Below, one piece after another: positions 42,555 to 45,698 of a stretch of DNA of 45,698 nucleotides. The notes below the pieces were generated by a model that was not told where the DNA came from, searched no databases, and worked only from the letters and a program-made list of their open reading frames with translations. Source of the stretch: Chitinophagales bacterium (GTDB taxonomy: Bacteria; Bacteroidota; Bacteroidia; Chitinophagales; Chitinophagaceae); the NCBI GenBank assembly GCA_026931325.1, contig JAIXLO010000115.1, positions 1 to 45,698 of the forward strand. Direction: 5' to 3'. Within the stretch, counting starts at the first letter, position 1. The number at the start of each line of letters is the position of its first letter. Position numbers and translations under genes: made by a program.

Positions 42555-45500
42555 ATGAAAAAATTTTTACCCCTTTTTGCTATGCTACTTTTAGCTACAA
42601 GTACCATAGCACAAAACATTACTATTGGTACTGGAACAAGCAATACTAATGGAAACAGAATTGACCCAATAGATAGAAACTATCCTTACATAAGATACCA
42701 AATATTTTACTCTGCAAGTAGCTTAACTGCTGCGGGGCTTCCTGCTTTAGCTAGTCTTACAGGCTTAGGTTTTGAAGTTACTGAAAGCCCTGGACCATTA
42801 AATGGTTATACAATTAAAATTGGACACACAACCGCTGCAGATGCTTCAAATCATTTCTCTGAACCTAGTACATTGGTAAAAAGTGCATTTACCTATACAC
42901 CTACTGTACAAAGTCAAGGAAACTTTGACATGATAACCTTTGATAATAATTTTTTGTGGAATGGAATAGATAATATTTTTATAGACATTTGTACAGGTTA
43001 TAACGACCCAATTGCACCTTATGGTGGTGTAGCATTTGATTATGACATGTATAGTGGAAACCCAGCACGTTATGTAAGACTTAATAATGAAAGTGCTTGC
43101 AATGTTGCTACTACATCCATAACAAGCAGAAAACCTAATATACGTTTTTCTTATATAACTGGAGGCGTTATTTGTATGTTTCCTTCTGCCTTAAATGCTT
43201 CATCTATTACAACAAATAGTGCAACTATTTCGTGGACTGCAGCAAGCCCAGCACCAGCTAATGGTTATGATTATTATTATAATACAAGTAATATAGCACC
43301 AACAGATACTACAACACCAACTGGCACAATTAATAACACTTCTGTTGTATTAAATGGATTGACAGAAGGAATGAATTATTTTTTTTGGGTAAGGTCTAAT
43401 TGTGGGGGAACCAAAAGTTCTTGGATATCTAGTGGCAGTTTTGCTACAAAATGCTCTAATGCTGCTGATGTTCCTTACATAGAAGATTTTGAAAACCAGC
43501 TATTGCCCTTCAAGCCATCTTGTACAGAAATAATACAAAATGGAAATGGTGGTGTTTGGAAAACAGCTTTTGTACAAAATTATGGGTTTAATAGTAAGTT
43601 ACTAAGTTTTGAACCTATTGATAATGCAAATAACAATACTTGGTTTATTACAAAAGGTATTAATCTTGTAGCAGGTACAGAATATAAACTAAGTTTAAAT
43701 TTAGGAACACAATCACAGTATTATAACCAACAATTAATAATTGCTTATGGCACTGCCAGTACTGTAGCAGCCATGACAACCACATTGGCGTATTATGATT
43801 ATATAATAAACAATCCACCAGGTTATAAGGAAATATTCTTTAATCCACCAAGTACAGGTGTTTATTATTTTGGTTTTAATGCTTTTTATAATCCTAATAA
43901 TTATAGTTTATTTTTAGATAATATTAAAGTAGAATCAAAAAATTGTTTACAGCTAAAGAATATTACATCAAATGTTGGTACAACAAAAGCAACAATTAGC
44001 TGGCTTACACCTGAATTTGGTACTCCTAATAATTATAGTGTTTATTATAGTACAAGCAATACAGCACCAAGTTTAACACAAGCACCAAGTATTACTAATA
44101 TTATTGATACTACAGTTACATTAACCAACTTAACGCCCAGTACTACTTATTATGTATGGGTAAGAAGTGTGTGTAGTGCAACTGATTCCAGTGCTTGGAG
44201 CAGTGTTGCCAGCTTTACAACAATAAATTGTAATAGCCCTACAAATCTTACATCATCCATTATTGCAGCAGACCATGCAAAAATAAATTGGACAGCTCCT
44301 AATGGAGGTAATCATTTATCATATAGTGTTTATTATAGTACCAATAATACAACACCAAGTTTAACACAAGCACCTACATTAGCTGGAATAACAAATACAA
44401 CAACAAACATTACAGGCTTAACACCAAATACTGCTTATTATATTTGGGTTCGTAATATATGTAGTGCATTAGATTCGAGTGAATGGACAAATGCTTTAAA
44501 TATTACAACACTTAATTGTTTAGAGCCTACTACAATAACTACATCAGCTATAACATCATCTTCTGCTGATATTTCTTGGAGTGCACCAGTTATAGCTCCT
44601 TCATTAGGTTATTTTTATGAATTAAGAACAAGTGGTGCTGCAGGTAGTGGCAATAATGGATTGGTAACAAGTGGCACAACCAATAATTTGAATGTTCAGC
44701 TTAGTGCTTTATCGGAAATTACAAATTATACTTTTTATATTCGTTCGGTTTGTAACATTACTGATTCGAGTATTTGGGTTTCAAAAAACTTTACAACTAC
44801 TTGTAATTTAGCAACCTTGCCCTATATAGAGGATTTTGAAACAACCAATATTTCAGCTATTCCACTTTGTACTTCAACAGAGAATATTGGCACTATTAGA
44901 AAATGGAGTGTTTCAAATCCAGCCTATGGACTTTCTACAAAATTATTAGCCTTAAGTTCTGTTATCGAACCATTTCCTCTCAGTCCAACATCAATTTCTT
45001 GGTTTTATACCAGAGGTGTGCAACTAACGGCAGGTACTTATTATAGAATTCAATTTGATTATGGTGTAGCTTATGGTACTAATTCTCTTGAAAGTTTAAT
45101 AGTAAGTTATGGAAATGCCCCATCTGCTGCAGCAATGACCAGTCAAATAATAAACTTAGATTATATTCCTATAAATACTACTGCAAGTAAAGTTATAGAT
45201 TTTTTGGTTACACAATCGGGTACCTATTATTTTGGCTTTGGTTCTTATGTAAGATATAATTATCTCTTATTATTAGATAATATTCGTATAGATGTTTCAC
45301 CAACTTGTGGAGAGCCAACTAATGTTTCTCTTTCCAACACAATGAGCACTTCAACTGATATTAGTTGGACAGCACCAGTAGTTGGTACACCTGCCACTTA
45401 TAGTATTTATTATAGTACAAGCAATACAACACCAAGTTTAACACAAGCACCAACTATTAGTGGTATTACTACAATCAACACAAGCATTACAGGCTTAACT

Positions 45501-45698
45501 CCTTCAACCACTTATTATGTTTGGGTTCGTAGTGTTTGTAGTGCAACAGACTCTAGTGCTTGGAGTAATGTGGGTAGTTTTAAAACACTTTGTCCTGTTC
45601 CTACAAATATTTTTTCAAATTCTATTACATCAACTTCTGCTACTATTGTTTGGAATAAGCCTGTATCATATTATACTGCTCCATACAGTGTTTATTAT
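42555..45698 (+). CDS. Large secreted fibronectin-type-III repeat protein (3' end beyond the window)
   Basis: The frame is open for 1,048 codons from ATG 42555 to the window edge, with no stop. A signal peptide covers residues 1 to about 19 (LLLATSTIAQ). An N-terminal beta-rich domain of about 190 residues follows. FN3 domains lie at about 212-300, 464-559, 559-655, 655-751 and 917-1013, and a sixth is cut by the edge. Two modules starting PYIEDFE (about 307 and 755) separate the FN3 groups and resemble lectin or jelly-roll domains. FN3 units share the endings TTYYVWVRSVCSATDSS. This is a typical cell-surface or secreted adhesin-like protein. A type IX sorting domain would lie outside the window. 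Confidence 0.9.
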   Translation, partial: MKKFLPLFAMLLLATSTIAQNITIGTGTSNTNGNRIDPIDRNYPYIRYQIFYSASSLTAAGLPALASLTGLGFEVTESPGPLNGYTIKIGHTTAADASNHFSEPSTLVKSAFTYTPTVQSQGNFDMITFDNNFLWNGIDNIFIDICTGYNDPIAPYGGVAFDYDMYSGNPARYVRLNNESACNVATTSITSRKPNIRFSYITGGVICMFPSALNASSITTNSATISWTAASPAPANGYDYYYNTSNIAPTDTTTPTGTINNTSVVLNGLTEGMNYFFWVRSNCGGTKSSWISSGSFATKCSNAADVPYIEDFENQLLPFKPSCTEIIQNGNGGVWKTAFVQNYGFNSKLLSFEPIDNANNNTWFITKGINLVAGTEYKLSLNLGTQSQYYNQQLIIAYGTASTVAAMTTTLAYYDYIINNPPGYKEIFFNPPSTGVYYFGFNAFYNPNNYSLFLDNIKVESKNCLQLKNITSNVGTTKATISWLTPEFGTPNNYSVYYSTSNTAPSLTQAPSITNIIDTTVTLTNLTPSTTYYVWVRSVCSATDSSAWSSVASFTTINCNSPTNLTSSIIAADHAKINWTAPNGGNHLSYSVYYSTNNTTPSLTQAPTLAGITNTTTNITGLTPNTAYYIWVRNICSALDSSEWTNALNITTLNCLEPTTITTSAITSSSADISWSAPVIAPSLGYFYELRTSGAAGSGNNGLVTSGTTNNLNVQLSALSEITNYTFYIRSVCNITDSSIWVSKNFTTTCNLATLPYIEDFETTNISAIPLCTSTENIGTIRKWSVSNPAYGLSTKLLALSSVIEPFPLSPTSISWFYTRGVQLTAGTYYRIQFDYGVAYGTNSLESLIVSYGNAPSAAAMTSQIINLDYIPINTTASKVIDFLVTQSGTYYFGFGSYVRYNYLLLLDNIRIDVSPTCGEPTNVSLSNTMSTSTDISWTAPVVGTPATYSIYYSTSNTTPSLTQAPTISGITTINTSITGLTPSTTYYVWVRSVCSATDSSAWSNVGSFKTLCPVPTNIFSNSITSTSATIVWNKPVSYYTAPYSVYY
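44034..44088 (+). repeat. DNA-level repeat within FN3 coding region, copy 1
   Basis: A stretch of about 55 bases encoding YSVYYSTSNTAPSLTQAP recurs almost identically at 44322-44373 and 45399-45452. The nucleotide identity is higher than the rest of the FN3 domains, which suggests recent duplication or gene conversion. Confidence 0.75.
44322..44373 (+). repeat. DNA-level repeat within FN3 coding region, copy 2
   Basis: Near-identical to the copy at 44034-44088, encoding YSVYYSTNNTTPSLTQAP at the same place in the next FN3 domain. Confidence 0.75.
45399..45452 (+). repeat. DNA-level repeat within FN3 coding region, copy 3
   Basis: Near-identical to the other two copies, encoding YSIYYSTSNTTPSLTQAP. 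It lies over 1 kb downstream, beyond the second PYIEDFE module, so whole blocks of FN3 plus module may have been duplicated. Confidence 0.75.

Overview
The window looks like a chromosomal segment of a low-GC member of the Bacteroidota, most likely of the Chitinophagales type. This is inferred from gene content: an ExbB-ExbD-ExbD-TonB cluster, a split MetH, an AmgK-like kinase fused to a RapZ C-terminal domain, a CzcA pump fused to its outer-membrane factor, DUF6702 and DUF6660 proteins, and a fibronectin-type-III surface protein. The promoter signature agrees. Sixteen exact copies of the Bacteroidota -7 element TAnnTTTG lie just upstream of genes on the matching strand, and recognisable Shine-Dalgarno sequences are largely absent.

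Layout. 1-3.4 kb: the exbB-exbD-exbD-tonB operon, a bidirectional terminator and tRNA-Ser(GGA). 3.5-8.6 kb: beta-carbonic anhydrase, the homocysteine-binding half of methionine synthase behind a candidate SAM-II-like pseudoknot leader, pabB, an Asp/Lys-rich small protein and purA. 8.6-12.7 kb: exonuclease III, an orphan PD-(D/E)XK-like gene, NADP isocitrate dehydrogenase and sucD. 12.7-18.4 kb: a PepF-like peptidase, a type II restriction-modification pair, a PAP2-like membrane protein and rpoN. 18.5-26.8 kb: DUF6702, HupE/UreJ-like and M1 peptidase genes, an Ig-like lipoprotein, and a UvrD helicase fused to a probable Fe-S nuclease domain. 26.8-31.9 kb: a small TonB-domain protein, a marR-acyl-CoA dehydrogenase operon with a clear operator, and a MurU/AmgK-RapZ sugar-phosphate pair. 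32.1-35.5 kb: a second restriction-modification pair, cmk and dapA. 35.5-41.6 kb: a heavy-metal RND efflux operon (DUF6660, CzcA-OMF fusion, CzcB-like adaptor). 41.6-45.7 kb: a tandem array of long palindromic repeats, then a large secreted FN3 protein that runs off the right edge.

Most of the window is core metabolism and envelope function, tightly packed with convergent genes whose stop codons nearly touch. The accessory part consists of three small plus-strand insertions (two restriction-modification modules and one nuclease-like orphan) between housekeeping genes, with no integrase or transposase beside them. The observations most worth a second look are the pseudoknot leader of the metH module with its competing downstream pairing, the AmgK-RapZ fusion, the metal-pump fusion with an internal signal peptide, the palindromic repeat array, and the MarR operator. 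No CRISPR array, prophage or insertion sequence was seen.
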